Shown in pieces: positions 31,059 to 31,117 of a stretch of 31,117 nucleotides of DNA. The position numbers were made by a program, and so were the translations under genes. Below the pieces are notes generated by a model. That model was not told where the DNA came from, searched no databases, and saw only the letters and a list, made by a program, of their open reading frames with translations. Location: NCBI GenBank assembly GCA_032433595.1, contig JASWJB010000423.1, forward strand, positions 1 through 31,117, written 5' to 3'. The first letter of the stretch is position 1. Every line of letters begins with the position of its first letter. The DNA is from Conoideocrella luteorostrata (Eukaryota > Ascomycota > Sordariomycetes > Hypocreales > Clavicipitaceae).

Positions 31059-31117
31059 TACACTCAACACGCACATACACACACACACGCACACACATAT
31101 ATATATATATTTATATA
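31059..31117. repeat. (CA)n(TA)n microsatellite at window end
   Basis: An alternating CA run passes into an alternating TA run, all inside the dioxygenase intron that begins at 31045. It has no predicted role. Confidence 0.85.

Noticed and set aside
1..31117. CRISPR array, rRNA, toxin-antitoxin or prophage content
   Set aside because: This is fungal DNA with introns; no regular repeat-spacer structure or such genes are visible. The only arrays are short tandem repeats.

Overview
The window is nuclear DNA of a filamentous ascomycete, most likely a sordariomycete close to Hypocreales. This is inferred from short introns (51-121 nt) with GTRNGT-type donors and CTAAC/CTGAC branch sites, from fungus-specific families (KCH1-type K+ channel, MAM3, cycloisomerase-type carboxymuconate enzyme), and from decay patterns that look like repeat-induced point mutation (RIP). 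I see no bacterial operons, ribosome binding sites, CRISPR, rRNA or tRNA genes.

Layout, left to right. A C-rich edge lies in or beside an intron of a secreted nuclease gene (90-872, minus, cut by the window edge). An AT-rich accessory patch follows (about 1.85-4.03 kb): a 3'-truncated gene of unknown function (2132-2749, minus), an ORF broken only by TAA/TAG stops (3121-3453, minus), and a broken transporter relic (3541-4030, minus) that abuts the stop codon of the NMN adenylyltransferase gene (4027-5131, minus, 5 exons). Next come a split-barrel/ferredoxin-reductase-type fusion oxidoreductase (6954-8813, minus), a KCH1-like potassium channel (9704-11596, minus), a roadblock-type LAM2/LAMTOR2-like protein (14654-15364, plus), a large disordered nuclear-type protein (16423-18397, minus), two-domain glyoxalase I (19775-21037, plus, 5 exons), 3-phosphoglycerate dehydrogenase (22733-24454, plus), a CNNM/MAM3 protein (25584-27541, plus, 4 exons), and a head-to-head pair: carboxy-cis,cis-muconate cyclase (27881-29126, minus) and an intradiol ring-cleavage dioxygenase (30186 to beyond the edge, plus).

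Most genes are ordinary core metabolism: NAD synthesis, serine synthesis, methylglyoxal detoxification, K+ and divalent-metal homeostasis, and TORC1/EGO signalling. The one functional grouping is the divergent aromatic-catabolism pair at the right end, which share a 1059-bp promoter region.

The strongest unexplained signal is a 9-bp word, TACTCCGTA (reverse complement TACGGAGTA). It occurs exactly 10 times in 31 kb, where about 0.24 copies are expected for random sequence with equal bases, plus at least seven one-mismatch copies. Nine of the ten lie outside recognised conserved coding sequence, mostly within 1 kb upstream of gene starts. Two overlap as the perfect 16-bp palindrome TACGGAGTACTCCGTA in the aromatic-catabolism promoter. 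I know of no named element that accounts for it. All exon boundaries were read by eye from splice signals and family alignment from memory; no searches were run.
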